DNA of 64,000 nt. It comes from an uncultured Chthonomonadales bacterium. GTDB taxonomy: Bacteria > Armatimonadota > Chthonomonadetes > Chthonomonadales > CAJBBX01. Shown one piece after another: positions 45,803 to 54,700 of this stretch (positions within the stretch are counted from its first letter, which is position 1; every line of letters begins with the position of its first letter). The position numbers and the translations under genes are program-made. The stretch is taken from assembly GCA_938005745.1 (NCBI GenBank), contig CALLMM010000026.1, positions 1-64,000 of the forward strand, read 5' to 3'. The notes beneath the pieces are model-generated. The model was not told where the DNA came from and did not search any database. It was given only the letters and a program-made list of their open reading frames with translations.

Positions 45803-46767
45803 GCCGACTCTCCGCCCGCTCCCTGCGCTATCCGGTTCTCTTCGGGGCGCAGCTTGCCGTCGGCTCCGCCGCGCTGATGGCGCGCGCCGGACTGGCGGCG
45901 GGACTGAGCGCGACGGCGATGTCGGCGTGGCGGCTGACGGTCGCTGCAGGGATCCTGCTGCTTGCGCTGAACCTGACAGCGGCGCGGCGAGGAGGCCGGT
46001 CTCCTCTGCCGGATCGCCTGACGCTCCTGCGCCTGACGCTTGCGGGCGTCTGTCTGGGACTGCACTTTGTCGCCTGGTTCGCCTCGCTGCAGCACGTCTC
46101 GGTGGCGCGTTCGACCCTGCTGGTGGCGACCGGACCGCTCTGGGCGGGACTGGGCGGAAGGTTCCTGCTGGGGCATCGCCTGAAGGCGGCGTTCTGGATC
46201 GGGCTGGCGGTTGCCGCCGTCGGGGTCTGGCTGGTGACGCAGGGATCCGCCGACGGTCCGCCTCCGCCGAAGGGGGGCGGCTCCGAGCTTCTGGGAGACC
46301 TGCAGGCGACGGCGGGAGCGGTCTTCGTCGCCGCCTATCTGCTGCTGGTGGAGGACCTGCAGACGCGGCTGGGAACCTGGCGGGTCGTCGCATGGACCTA
46401 CTCGACGGCGGCGGTCTCGCTGCTGCCCGTCGTCCTGCTGTGGGAGGGAACCCCTGCGCTGGCGCCCGTCTCCGGCGCGGCGTGGGCGGCGATTCTGGGA
46501 CTGGCGCTGGTTCCGCAGATGCTCGGACATACCGCCATGAACTGGTCGCTCAGACACTTCCCGGCGGGGCTGGTGGCGGCATCCACGCTGCTGGAGCCGA
46601 TCTTCGCGGCGGGACTGGCATGGGTTCTGCTGGGGGAGCGGGTCTCCGCGCTGCAGGGCGTCGGCGCGGTGATTCTCCTGCTGGGCGTGCTGCTGGCGCT
46701 GCGGGGAGGCTCTGCCGCCGCGCCGGAGACGGTGCAGACCGCCTCCGCCTCCGCCGATAATTCTTAG
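45799..46767 (+). CDS. EamA/DMT family transporter
   Basis: 322 residues with about ten hydrophobic segments in two EamA repeats (LFGAQLAVGSAALMARAG... AWRLTVAAGILLLAL and LGLALVPQMLGHTAMNW...LLEPIFAAGLAWVLLGE). The motif LEPIFAAGLAWVLLGE is the typical end of the second repeat. It is an inner-membrane drug/metabolite exporter of unknown substrate. ATGA overlap with murB sets the start at 45799; the frame is open further upstream but within murB. It is probably co-transcribed with murB. Confidence 0.88.
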   Translation: MSRLSARSLRYPVLFGAQLAVGSAALMARAGLAAGLSATAMSAWRLTVAAGILLLALNLTAARRGGRSPLPDRLTLLRLTLAGVCLGLHFVAWFASLQHVSVARSTLLVATGPLWAGLGGRFLLGHRLKAAFWIGLAVAAVGVWLVTQGSADGPPPPKGGGSELLGDLQATAGAVFVAAYLLLVEDLQTRLGTWRVVAWTYSTAAVSLLPVVLLWEGTPALAPVSGAAWAAILGLALVPQMLGHTAMNWSLRHFPAGLVAASTLLEPIFAAGLAWVLLGERVSALQGVGAVILLLGVLLALRGGSAAAPETVQTASASADNS

Positions 46768-46801
46768 CAACCCTATCTCAGACGCAGGAGACCGCAGCCA
46801 G

Positions 46802-47494
46802 ATGACCCAGACCCCTTCCGACATTTCCGAGCCGTCCGCCGCCCCCTCCGGTCAACGCTGGCTTCTCTATGTGATCCCGATGGCGGCGTTTCTGGCGGTC
46901 TCCTATCTGGAGTCGCGCCTGACGGCGCACTATGTCTGGGTCTATACGGGCAAGGTCGCGCTGGTCTCTCTGCTGCTTTTCGCCTGCCGGAGCGTCTGGC
47001 AGGATATCCGGTTTGAGGCGCGGACGCTGCTGCCGGCGGCGCTGGCGGGAGCGGCGATGCTGACGGTCTGGGTGGCGGTCAGCCGATGGGTTCCCTATGC
47101 GGTCTTCGGGCAGCGGGTCGGCTTCGATCCGTTCAGACAGATCGAGAGCGACTGGCAGCGCATCTTCTTCCTCTGCGTCCGTCTCTACGGTCTCGCGCTA
47201 ATGGTTCCGGTGATGGAGGAGCTGTTCTGGCGATCCTTTCTCCTGCGCTACTTCACCGATTCCCGCTGGGAGGATATCCCTCTCGGAACCTTCTCCTGGA
47301 GCGCGCTCCTCATCGTCTCCGCGATCTTTGCGGCAATGCATCCGGAGTGGCTGGCGGCTCTGCTCTACGGGATCGCCATCGCCCTGCTGCTGAAGCAGAC
47401 GCGCAGTCTGTTCGCCTGCGTGGTGATGCACGCCGTCACCAACCTCGGTCTTGGAATCTACGTGCTGGCGACGCAGGACTGGAAATTCTGGTAG
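46802..47494 (+). CDS. CAAX/CPBP-type intramembrane protease
   Basis: 230 residues with about seven hydrophobic segments. VPVMEELFWRSFLLR holds the Glu-Glu and Arg, IFAAMHPEWLAALLY the first His, and CVVMHAVTNLGLGIY the second His and Asn of the CPBP (CAAX protease/bacteriocin-processing) family. The sequence reminds me of the CAAX protease-related proteins found with exosortase/PEP-CTERM systems, but no exosortase is in the window. The target is unknown. It follows the EamA gene by 34 bp on the same strand. Confidence 0.82.
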   Translation: MTQTPSDISEPSAAPSGQRWLLYVIPMAAFLAVSYLESRLTAHYVWVYTGKVALVSLLLFACRSVWQDIRFEARTLLPAALAGAAMLTVWVAVSRWVPYAVFGQRVGFDPFRQIESDWQRIFFLCVRLYGLALMVPVMEELFWRSFLLRYFTDSRWEDIPLGTFSWSALLIVSAIFAAMHPEWLAALLYGIAIALLLKQTRSLFACVVMHAVTNLGLGIYVLATQDWKFW

Positions 47495-47589
47495 TCTTCT
47501 CGACCGCCGGATCGCCTCCGCGCGCCGACAATTCGGGCTGTCACACTGTCAGAGTGGCGGCGTTATTGGTGAGCAGGAGGTGCAAACCG

Positions 47590-48798
47590 ATGAGAAGCGG
47601 ATGGAGTGGACAGAGAGGTCGCTGCCGACTGCTGGCGCTGGCGGCAGCGGGGACATTTCTCAGCGCCATGTGCGCGCAGGCGGACACGCGCCGCGTGACG
47701 CTGCCGACCTGGACGGTGATACCGATACGACTGGAGACCCCATTAAATAGTCGCACCGCGCAGCCGGGCGACCGGTTCAGCGCGACGGTGCGCGAGGGAC
47801 GGGACGACGGCGGACTGCCCTACGGCACGCGGATAGAGGGCGTGGTGGCGGAGTCGCTTCCGGCGATGGACGGCAAGCCGGGCGTTCTCGATCTGGAGTT
47901 CCGACGTATCCGGTATCCCAACGGCGAGTCGGACGCGCTCAATGGCAGCGTGATCGGACTGGATGCGCGCAGCGTGCGCCGCACCGAATCGGGACGGCTG
48001 GTGGCGACGACCGACAAAAGCCAGGATCGGCTGAAGATGATCGGGATCGGCGCGGGAGCCGGTCTGCTGATCTCCGCCCTGACCCGCAGCAAGGACACCC
48101 TGCAGAATACGCTGCTCGGCGCGGCGGCGGGCTATCTCTTCCATGAACTGAAGCCGGAAAAGCCGGGAGATGTCAACCTCAAGCACGGAACGGAGATCGG
48201 CGTGCGGCTGGATCGCGCGCTGACCTTCACGACCGACCGCTACTATGGAGACGACTACTACAACGACCGGCGGGACCCGGAGCGCGACCGGCAGTGGGAT
48301 CGGGAGCGCGACGACTACCGCGACCGGGATCGCAATCGAGACCGCGAATGGGATCGCGAGTGGGATCGGAGAGAGGATCTCTTCGACCGTCGCGGCGGAG
48401 ACCGGGGACGCTGGAGAGACGAGGATCGCGGCTTCGGCAGGCATATCGCCATTCTGTTGAACAACCGCAATGTGCCGCTGGGACCGGCAAAGCCCTACCT
48501 GCGCGATAACGTGGTCATGGTTCCGATGGAGGCGATTGCGCGGGCGGGACGCTTCGACTACCGGTATGACGCCTACCGGCAGGTGATCGTGGTGCGCGGC
48601 GGCTCGCTGCGACTGGCGATCGGGAGCCGGGTGGCGATGCTGCGCGGGGAGCGGAGGCTGCTGCCTGCCGCCGCCGAGGTTCGCGGCGGCGAGGTCTACG
48701 TCCCGATGCAGTTTGCGGGATGGGCGGCGGGCGGATCCGCCTACTACGACGCCGCGAGCCGGACGGTGGTGATCAACGCCTTCCGCGACTATCGTTGA
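47590..48798 (+). CDS. Secreted protein with copper-amine-oxidase-N-like domain and Arg/Asp-rich linker
   Basis: 402 residues with a signal peptide (LLALAAAGTFLSAMCAQA). An N-terminal beta domain (TVIPIRLETPLNSRTAQPGD, LPYGTRIEGVVAES) resembles the C-terminal domain of TrbI/VirB10-like proteins. A helix-rich stretch follows, then about 70 residues made almost only of Asp, Arg, Glu, Tyr and Trp (48240-48440). The C-terminal half has NVVMVPMEAIARAG and EVYVPMQFAGW, with SRTVVINAF, the stalk domain of copper amine oxidase N-terminal type, which binds surface polymers. ATG 47590 has AGGAGGTG 8 nt upstream; a longer upstream frame overlaps the protease gene and is rejected. Confidence 0.8.
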   Translation: MRSGWSGQRGRCRLLALAAAGTFLSAMCAQADTRRVTLPTWTVIPIRLETPLNSRTAQPGDRFSATVREGRDDGGLPYGTRIEGVVAESLPAMDGKPGVLDLEFRRIRYPNGESDALNGSVIGLDARSVRRTESGRLVATTDKSQDRLKMIGIGAGAGLLISALTRSKDTLQNTLLGAAAGYLFHELKPEKPGDVNLKHGTEIGVRLDRALTFTTDRYYGDDYYNDRRDPERDRQWDRERDDYRDRDRNRDREWDREWDRREDLFDRRGGDRGRWRDEDRGFGRHIAILLNNRNVPLGPAKPYLRDNVVMVPMEAIARAGRFDYRYDAYRQVIVVRGGSLRLAIGSRVAMLRGERRLLPAAAEVRGGEVYVPMQFAGWAAGGSAYYDAASRTVVINAFRDYR

Positions 48799-48814
48799 TG
48801 CTTTGCGGAACGCA

Positions 48815-48842
48815 GACGCTCAGGGCGCGCGCCCTGAGCGTC
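48815..48842 (+). terminator. Perfect 28-bp palindrome terminator
   Basis: GACGCTCAGGGCGC is followed directly by its reverse complement, giving a perfect 28-bp palindrome 17 bp after the stop of the copper-amine-oxidase-like gene. On the plus strand it is followed by TTTCTGT. It also lies 12 bp from the stop of the convergent permease gene and may serve both. Confidence 0.8.
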
Positions 48843-48853
48843 TTTCTGTCGGT

Positions 48854-49873
48854 CTACCCCTTCAAGCCGCTGATCTGGATGCCCTTCATCAACTGCTCGC
48901 GGAAGATCACGAACGCCAGAAAGATCGGGATCGATTCGATGACCGCCAGCGCCATCAGCGCGTTGTAGCCCACGCCCGAAGAGATGAGACGCTGCGCCGC
49001 CGGGTCCATGCTCCCCTGAGTCGGCTGCCAGCTTGTCAGGAACCACTGCAGCTTGTAGATCACGACCGAGAGGGGCCACATCCCCTGCTCGGACATCAGG
49101 ATGATCCAGGGACCGAGAAAGTCGTTCCAGGCGCCCGTGAAGGCGAAGTAGACAGTAACCGCGATCACCGGTCGCGCCAGCGGCAGCATCACCTTTCGCA
49201 GCGTCATCATCTCGGAGGCTCCATCCATGCGCGCCGCCTCGATCAGTTCCGTCGGCAGCGTGTCGAAGAAGCCCTTGAAGAGCAGAAAGTTAAACGCGCT
49301 GAATGCCGCCGGCAGGATGATGCCCCAGTAGGTGCCGATGAAGGAGTAGGAGGGCAGGGAGATGTCAGTAAACGGAACGGTTGGGACGGCGGTCGTGGGC
49401 CAGGGGAAGTGCGATAGCAGCAGGAAGCGCGGCACAATGGCGATCTGTCCGGGAACCATCAGCGTGCCGAAGAAGAAGAAGAAGAGCAGGCGGGCGGCGC
49501 GGGGCGCATGCAGTTTGGAGACGGCATACGCCGCCATCGCCGTGATCGGGATCTGCAGGAGCACCGTCAGTCCGGCAATGATCAGGCTGTTGATCAGATA
49601 GACGCTCATCGGGTAGCGGAAGACGTCTGCGCCGGTGGAGAGGAAGCCGGAGACAGAAGTGAAGAGCAGCTCATAGGAGGCGGTCGTCGGCTTTTCGGGA
49701 ATCAGGTTGAACGGCTTTTCAAAGATTTCGGTGGTCGGTTTGAGCGATGCCGAGATCATCCATGCGACCGGAAACAGATGCAGCAGCACGCCGATCCAGA
49801 GGAATGCGCCGATGGAGAAGAGCGACAGGCGGGTTTGGAAGCGTTTTCGACCGACCTTCGGGATCAGGGGCAT
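48854..49873 (-). CDS. Sugar ABC transporter permease (MalG type)
   Basis: 339 residues with six hydrophobic segments. The cytoplasmic EAA loop reads ELIEAARMDGASEMMTLRKVMLPLARPVI, seen as EAARMDGAS and LPLARPVIAV. It is the second inner-membrane permease of a binding-protein-dependent importer for oligosaccharide-like substrates. It follows the MalF-type gene by 17 bp and is last in the operon. The protein is longer than most MalG-type permeases because of two large loops (about 60-95 and 155-185). Confidence 0.9.
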   Translation of the reverse strand: MPLIPKVGRKRFQTRLSLFSIGAFLWIGVLLHLFPVAWMISASLKPTTEIFEKPFNLIPEKPTTASYELLFTSVSGFLSTGADVFRYPMSVYLINSLIIAGLTVLLQIPITAMAAYAVSKLHAPRAARLLFFFFFGTLMVPGQIAIVPRFLLLSHFPWPTTAVPTVPFTDISLPSYSFIGTYWGIILPAAFSAFNFLLFKGFFDTLPTELIEAARMDGASEMMTLRKVMLPLARPVIAVTVYFAFTGAWNDFLGPWIILMSEQGMWPLSVVIYKLQWFLTSWQPTQGSMDPAAQRLISSGVGYNALMALAVIESIPIFLAFVIFREQLMKGIQISGLKG

Positions 49874-49890
49874 GAGACTGTCTCCGGAAT

Positions 49891-50766
49891 CTAATCGTCC
49901 AGGTTCTCTTTGAAGAAGCGGCGCTGTATGATGATCAGCGTCATGATGATAAAAAACAGCACGATCGCCAGCGCGGTCGCCTTGCCCAGATTGTACGCGC
50001 CGAACGCCAGATTGTAGACGTACATCACGACGGTGGTGGTGGCGTATCCGGGACCGCCTCCCGTCATGATGAAGGGCAGTTCAAAGACCTGCATGGAGCC
50101 GATGATGCTGAACAGCAGCATCATGGCGATGATCGGGCGCAGGCGCGGCAGCGTGACCAGGCGAATCTTGCGGAAGAAGCTCGCCCCCTCCAGGTCCGCC
50201 GCCTCATACAGCTCCTCCGGCACGTTCTGCAGCGCGGCGATATAGATCAGTCCCGGACCGAACAGGATCAGTCCCGGCAGCACCAGCGAGATCATCGCCA
50301 GCGACGGGTCGTCCAGCCACTTGATGCCCCATCGCTCCATGCCAAACAGGGTCGGGATGCCGTTCATCAGTCCCAGGGTCGGGTTGTACATGTATTTCCA
50401 GATCGCAATGCCCGCCGTCGAGGCGACCGGGATGAACCAGAGCAGCATCATGATGCGGATGGTGCGCGCCGCCATCTCCATCAGCAGGATCGAGACGAAG
50501 ATCGGGATGATAAAGGTCAAGCCGATGGCGAGGAAGGCGTAGTAGAAGGTATTCCAGAGGGCGGTGAGCACCAGCGGATCGGAGAAGACCTCCCGGAAGT
50601 TCGCTGTGCCGACGAACTCCGGCGGCTTGACCAGATAGTACTGCTGAAACCCGACGAAGAAGGCGAACAGGATCGGAAACCACCCGAAGAAGAACTGCAC
50701 AAACAGCCCGGGAAGGGTGAAGAGCCAGGCGCTGAGATGTTTATAGCTGATACTGCGTCCGGTCAT
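49891..50766 (-). CDS. Sugar ABC transporter permease (MalF type)
   Basis: 291 residues with six hydrophobic segments and the EAA loop LYEAADLEGASFFRKIRLVTLPRLRP (key part EAADLEGAS). LPFIMTGGGPGYAT near the C-terminus is the G-G-P motif common in sugar permeases. It forms a heteromeric channel with the following MalG-type protein. The ATG at 50766 overlaps the stop of the binding-protein gene (ATGA); a longer frame to 50805 is not favoured. Confidence 0.9.
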   Translation of the reverse strand: MTGRSISYKHLSAWLFTLPGLFVQFFFGWFPILFAFFVGFQQYYLVKPPEFVGTANFREVFSDPLVLTALWNTFYYAFLAIGLTFIIPIFVSILLMEMAARTIRIMMLLWFIPVASTAGIAIWKYMYNPTLGLMNGIPTLFGMERWGIKWLDDPSLAMISLVLPGLILFGPGLIYIAALQNVPEELYEAADLEGASFFRKIRLVTLPRLRPIIAMMLLFSIIGSMQVFELPFIMTGGGPGYATTTVVMYVYNLAFGAYNLGKATALAIVLFFIIMTLIIIQRRFFKENLDD

Positions 50767-52424
50767 CAGGGCACCTGGTAGAACTTCTGAACTTTGTCGC
50801 GCCATACCTGTTCGTAGTAGCGCGGATAGTGTTTCTGGTAGAACGCGGTGCGCGCGGCGATGTAGCGGCGCATCTGTTCGCGGTCATCTTTGCCCCGAAA
50901 GTTGAGCAGAGTCGTATTGATGATGCTGGCGGTCTTGGAGATGATCGCCTCGAGATCGGCGTTGGAGGTGATCGCCTCCGAATACATGGCGCGGATGGCG
51001 CGGTTGTACTCGTTGGTCGGCGGCTCTTTCAGTCCGAACTCGCGGGGAAGCGGGGGCGCATGGCTTTCGCGTATCCGCCGGTAGGTCTCCAGATAGTCCT
51101 TCGGGAAGACCTTCTCCAGCGGCTCCTCCAGCAGGTTCTCCTTCGGCTTGTAGGGCAGGGCGAGCACCTCCGCGTAGACGGTGCTGCGGCGGTTGAGGAC
51201 CCGGGCGATCTGCGCCTCCGTCCGCATGCGGTTGACGAACATATCCCCGTAGAAGTAGGACTTGCACCACTCGAAAGCCGCCTCCAGCTGTTCGGGGGAC
51301 ATGGTCGGGTCGAAGCCGATGGGGTTGGTGATCGGTCGCAAGCCGGACAGTCCGGCGGGACCGAGGGGCAGCGTCGCCATGCCGACCGTCTCGCCGTAGG
51401 GCTTGTCCTTGCCGAACTTATGCGGGTTCTCCAGAAACTCACGCGGAATGTGCGGCGCAAAGCTGACGATCATGCCCGCCCGCCCGGCGTCGAACTCATT
51501 ATGCCACTCGAACCAGCCCATCGAGACGCTGGTATTCGCCGATCGCTCTTTGTTCGCCATCTCCCGCACCGCCTGCAGGGAGCGGCGCAGCTCGGGATCG
51601 GCGTCGTTGAACTTCCAGGTGCGCTGTCCCGTGGGATCGGGGACGTAGAGATCGAGACCGTGCGGGGCGTTGTAGAGGAAATCGCCCATCTCTCCGGCGA
51701 ACCCGTAGCGTCCGCGTTTGGGGTCGGTCAGCTTTGCGGCGATGCGGCGAAAGTCGTCCCAGGTCCAGACGGAGCGGGGACCCGGCTCGCCGAACTCGTT
51801 GAAGATGCCCGCCTCCCGGAACCAGTCCTTGCGATAGCGGATAATTGTGGCTCCCATCTCGTTGCCCGCCAGGGTGTAGATGCGCCCGTTGACCGTGCCT
51901 TCCCGGATCGAGCCTTCGGGCTGCAGGTGGAACTGATCCCACTTTTTCATCAGGTCGGTCAGGTCGGCGTACAGCCCCTGTTCGATGGTCTGCGGCAGAT
52001 CGCGGGCGATGTAGTAGGCGGGAGCGCGCCGGGCGGAGAGGGCGACGGCGAGCGTCGAACGGAAGGTATCGGACCACATGTCAAAGTGGATATACTCGAC
52101 CCTGACGCGCGGGTGCTGCAGTTCAAACAGCGCCTGGTTATAGAGACCCATGATCGTCCCCAGGTCGCCGCTGTGCACCACCTTGTCCAGAATGGTCGGA
52201 TAGGCTCCGGGGTCTACCGGCAGCAGGACTCCTCCCCAGCTTGCCGGAATACGCAGGATGACATCCTTGTACTTCACCTGCTCCCGGTCACGCAGCTGCG
52301 TGTAGTCCAGCGGCGTCAGCGTCTTCTCCTCGGAACGCCGGGTGAACGCATCATCGCGCCGCGCGCACTGGGTGCATGAGAGAAGGATGCACAGAGAGCA
52401 GATCAGCAGGACAACTCGACGCAT
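50766..52424 (-). CDS. Extracellular solute-binding lipoprotein
   Basis: 552 residues. The N-terminus RRVVLLICSLCILLSCTQC has a lipobox (L-L-S-C), so it is probably lipid-anchored. The body is a family 1-type sugar-binding protein: IGLYNQALF-like helices, ADLTDLMKKWDQF, GTVNGRIYTLAGNEMGATIIRYRKDWFREAG (key: YRKDWFREAG) and WTWDDFRRIAAKLTD. It is larger than most relatives, with a C-terminal extension. It captures sugar for the two permeases that follow in the operon. No ATPase gene is present; a shared MsmK-like ATPase may be encoded elsewhere. GAGG lies about 7 nt upstream of the start. The 270-bp region upstream (52425-52694) holds divergent promoters that I cannot define. Confidence 0.85.
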   Translation of the reverse strand: MRRVVLLICSLCILLSCTQCARRDDAFTRRSEEKTLTPLDYTQLRDREQVKYKDVILRIPASWGGVLLPVDPGAYPTILDKVVHSGDLGTIMGLYNQALFELQHPRVRVEYIHFDMWSDTFRSTLAVALSARRAPAYYIARDLPQTIEQGLYADLTDLMKKWDQFHLQPEGSIREGTVNGRIYTLAGNEMGATIIRYRKDWFREAGIFNEFGEPGPRSVWTWDDFRRIAAKLTDPKRGRYGFAGEMGDFLYNAPHGLDLYVPDPTGQRTWKFNDADPELRRSLQAVREMANKERSANTSVSMGWFEWHNEFDAGRAGMIVSFAPHIPREFLENPHKFGKDKPYGETVGMATLPLGPAGLSGLRPITNPIGFDPTMSPEQLEAAFEWCKSYFYGDMFVNRMRTEAQIARVLNRRSTVYAEVLALPYKPKENLLEEPLEKVFPKDYLETYRRIRESHAPPLPREFGLKEPPTNEYNRAIRAMYSEAITSNADLEAIISKTASIINTTLLNFRGKDDREQMRRYIAARTAFYQKHYPRYYEQVWRDKVQKFYQVP

Positions 52425-52694
52425 GGGAGACCTCGCCGGGAAACGGTTGGAGATAGGGTTGATGGCGTTTAGTTCGACAGACCGCAGCCCTCCTCCTTGT
52501 CGCGAAACCTTTTTTACGCTCCCGCGCCGTATACGACGGCTCTGCGTCCGGTATATAAACCGTGCAGGATCAGGCGCGATGCCGGATGCTCGGCGCGCGT
52601 TCGGGCTGCGTCCATATTATCCGATTCCGGATAAGCCGCTCGGACGGAGCGCGCGGCGGCGCTTCGATCCATCCTGCTTTACAGGGGCTGACAG

Positions 52695-53327
52695 ATGCCG
52701 GTCTATCACAGAGTGACGCAGGGAGAGTTTCTGGCGCAGATCGCCGCAAAGTACGGCTTCCGTAACCCGGCGACCATCTGGGACGATCCCCGCAACGCGC
52801 AGTTGAAGAAGAAGCGAAAAAGCCCGCATGTGCTCATGCCCGGCGACATCCTGGTTATTCCCGACAAGAGCGAGAAGCGTCAGGAAGCCGCCGTCACGCG
52901 GGTCCATCAGTTTGTACTCGATGAGCCGAAGGTGAAGCTGCGGATCGCGCTGAAGGACTGGGATGGAGAGCCTCTGAAGAGCATGGAGTGTGTGCTGAAG
53001 GTCGGGTCGCAGATCTACAACCTGACGACCAACGCAGAGGGCGTCATTGAGGAGGAGATCCCGGTGACGGCGACCGAAGGAACGCTGACGATCAAAGAGA
53101 TGGGGGAGGAGATCAAACTGCAGATCGGTCACCTCGATCCGTCGTCGGAGGAGACCGGATGGAAGGCGCGTCTGCGAAACCTGGGATACCTCGCCGAGCC
53201 GGGAGAGCCGGACGCGCAGACCCTGCGCTGGGCGCTGGAGGAGTTTCAGTGCAACAACGGCTTGAAGGTGGACGGAACCTGTAACGACCAGACACGCGCC
53301 AAACTGGAAAACACGCACGGCAGCTAG
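52695..53327 (+). CDS. LysM plus peptidoglycan-binding domain protein
   Basis: 210 residues without a signal peptide. Residues 1-55 form a LysM-like domain (VYHRVTQGEFLAQIAAKYGF, HVLMPGDILVIPDK). Residues 70-135 form an Ig-like strand domain (VKLRIALKDWDGEPL, NAEGVIEEEIPVTATEGTLTI), and 150-205 form a peptidoglycan-binding domain (ARLRNLGYL, WALEEFQCNNGLKVDG). I know this three-part family from gene clusters near VgrG/PAAR and other contractile injection components. AGGGG precedes the ATG. It is 9 bp upstream of the OmpA-like gene and starts a three-gene operon that ends with the phospholipase D. Confidence 0.82.
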   Translation: MPVYHRVTQGEFLAQIAAKYGFRNPATIWDDPRNAQLKKKRKSPHVLMPGDILVIPDKSEKRQEAAVTRVHQFVLDEPKVKLRIALKDWDGEPLKSMECVLKVGSQIYNLTTNAEGVIEEEIPVTATEGTLTIKEMGEEIKLQIGHLDPSSEETGWKARLRNLGYLAEPGEPDAQTLRWALEEFQCNNGLKVDGTCNDQTRAKLENTHGS

Positions 53328-53336
53328 GATCTCTTC

Positions 53337-54689
53337 ATGTCAGGAAAAAGCGACCCCCCGATTTCAAAGGCGACCGCCGGCGGACTGAGCGCGGTCCATC
53401 CGACGCTGAAGCCCCGCGACACGATCCCGGTCGCCCCCGCCTTCACCAACGAACTGAACACCTATCAGTTGACGCTGGTTCCCAAAGCCTGCTGGAAGGT
53501 GGAGGATATGCGGTTCGCCTTCGACTCCTCCTTCGTGCTGCCGGAGATGAAGGAGGAGCTGGCGCTGCTGGCGGAGCTGATCTCCCAGCATTCGGAGGAG
53601 CGGGAGGGCGTCCGGAGGAAGCCTCCGCTTTCGATTTTCGGTCATGCCGACCCGGTCGGCAAGGACGACTACAACAAGACCCTGAGCGGCAGGCGCGCCA
53701 TGGCGATCTATGCCGCGCTCACCCGCAAGACGGAGATGTGGGAGCGGCTCTACACGCAGCCTTTCGGCGGCGATAACTGGGGAAACCCGGCGGTCAACGC
53801 CATGCTGGGACATCTGGGTTACAGCAGCGGCGCGCCGACCGACCGGGCGAAAGCCTTTCAGAGAGCCAGTGGTCTCAAAGACGACGGCATTGTCGGACCC
53901 AGGACGCGCGAAAAGCTGTTCCTGGCATATATGGACTCCCTCTGCGGTGAGAACCTCAAACTGACGCCGGAGGACTTTCTGGCGCAGGGAGCCGATCCCA
54001 ACGGGCGGGGCGACTATCAGGGGTGCAGCGAGTTCAACCCGGTGCGGATCTTCTCACAGGAGGAGGAGCAGAAGTACTCCCGACCGGAGAATAAGAACGA
54101 GCGCAACCGCGAGAACGCCCCCAATCGCCGCGTGATGATCTTTCTCTTTCGCCCCGGTCGGAAGGTCGCTCCAGCGCGCTGGCCCTGCCCGGCGGCGCTG
54201 GAGGGTCCGGACGCCTGTCGGAAGCGGTTCTGGTCGGATGCTCAGGCGCGGCTTGCCAATGGTCCGGCGCGCCGCGAGTTCAAAGAGACCCGCGACACCT
54301 TCGCCTGCCGGTTCTATCACCGCTTCGCCGTGAATTCGCCCTGCGAAAGCCCGCTGCCCCCGCCGAAAGGGTTCGCCTTTCTGTCGGTCATCGTCTTCTT
54401 CCATCAGCAGCCGATCGCCGATCTGGCGGTCGAGTTCTTCGCGGCGGGGGCGGACGGTAAGCCCGGGGCAGCCGTTGGCGAGAAGGTGAAGACGGATGAA
54501 GACGGCGTAGCGAAGCTGCTCAAGCCGGTTCCCATCGGTAACTACGTCTGCCGGGTGCAGTATCAGCCGGAGACGGTCGTCTGCACCGTGCCGGACATCG
54601 AGGACCCGTTCATCCTCGTTCTGCCGATCGGTCGCCCCTACTACGATTTTGAGAACGATTTCGAGTTTACCGGCAGGAAGCAGCGGTAA
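53337..54689 (+). CDS. OmpA-like and peptidoglycan-binding protein
   Basis: 450 residues without a signal peptide. An OmpA C-terminal-like peptidoglycan-associating domain is seen in DMRFAFDSSFVLPE, LSIFGHADPVGKDDYN and LSGRRAMAIYAALTR. A peptidoglycan-binding motif follows (VNAMLGHLGY, RASGLKDDGIVGPRTREKL). The C-terminal half contains RRVMIFLFRPG, WPCPAA, CRKRFWSD and TFACRFYHR, a Cys-rich stretch that recurs in proteins near type VI secretion genes, and ends in an Ig-like domain. The lack of export signal suggests delivery by an injection machine or a cytosolic role. It is 11 bp upstream of the phospholipase gene. Confidence 0.8.
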   Translation: MSGKSDPPISKATAGGLSAVHPTLKPRDTIPVAPAFTNELNTYQLTLVPKACWKVEDMRFAFDSSFVLPEMKEELALLAELISQHSEEREGVRRKPPLSIFGHADPVGKDDYNKTLSGRRAMAIYAALTRKTEMWERLYTQPFGGDNWGNPAVNAMLGHLGYSSGAPTDRAKAFQRASGLKDDGIVGPRTREKLFLAYMDSLCGENLKLTPEDFLAQGADPNGRGDYQGCSEFNPVRIFSQEEEQKYSRPENKNERNRENAPNRRVMIFLFRPGRKVAPARWPCPAALEGPDACRKRFWSDAQARLANGPARREFKETRDTFACRFYHRFAVNSPCESPLPPPKGFAFLSVIVFFHQQPIADLAVEFFAAGADGKPGAAVGEKVKTDEDGVAKLLKPVPIGNYVCRVQYQPETVVCTVPDIEDPFILVLPIGRPYYDFENDFEFTGRKQR

Positions 54690-54700
54690 GAGGAGATGCG

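Noticed and set aside
47086-47589. Upstream extension of the copper-amine-oxidase-like frame
   Set aside because: It overlaps the CAAX protease gene, and a strong ribosome binding site and signal peptide mark the ATG at 47590.
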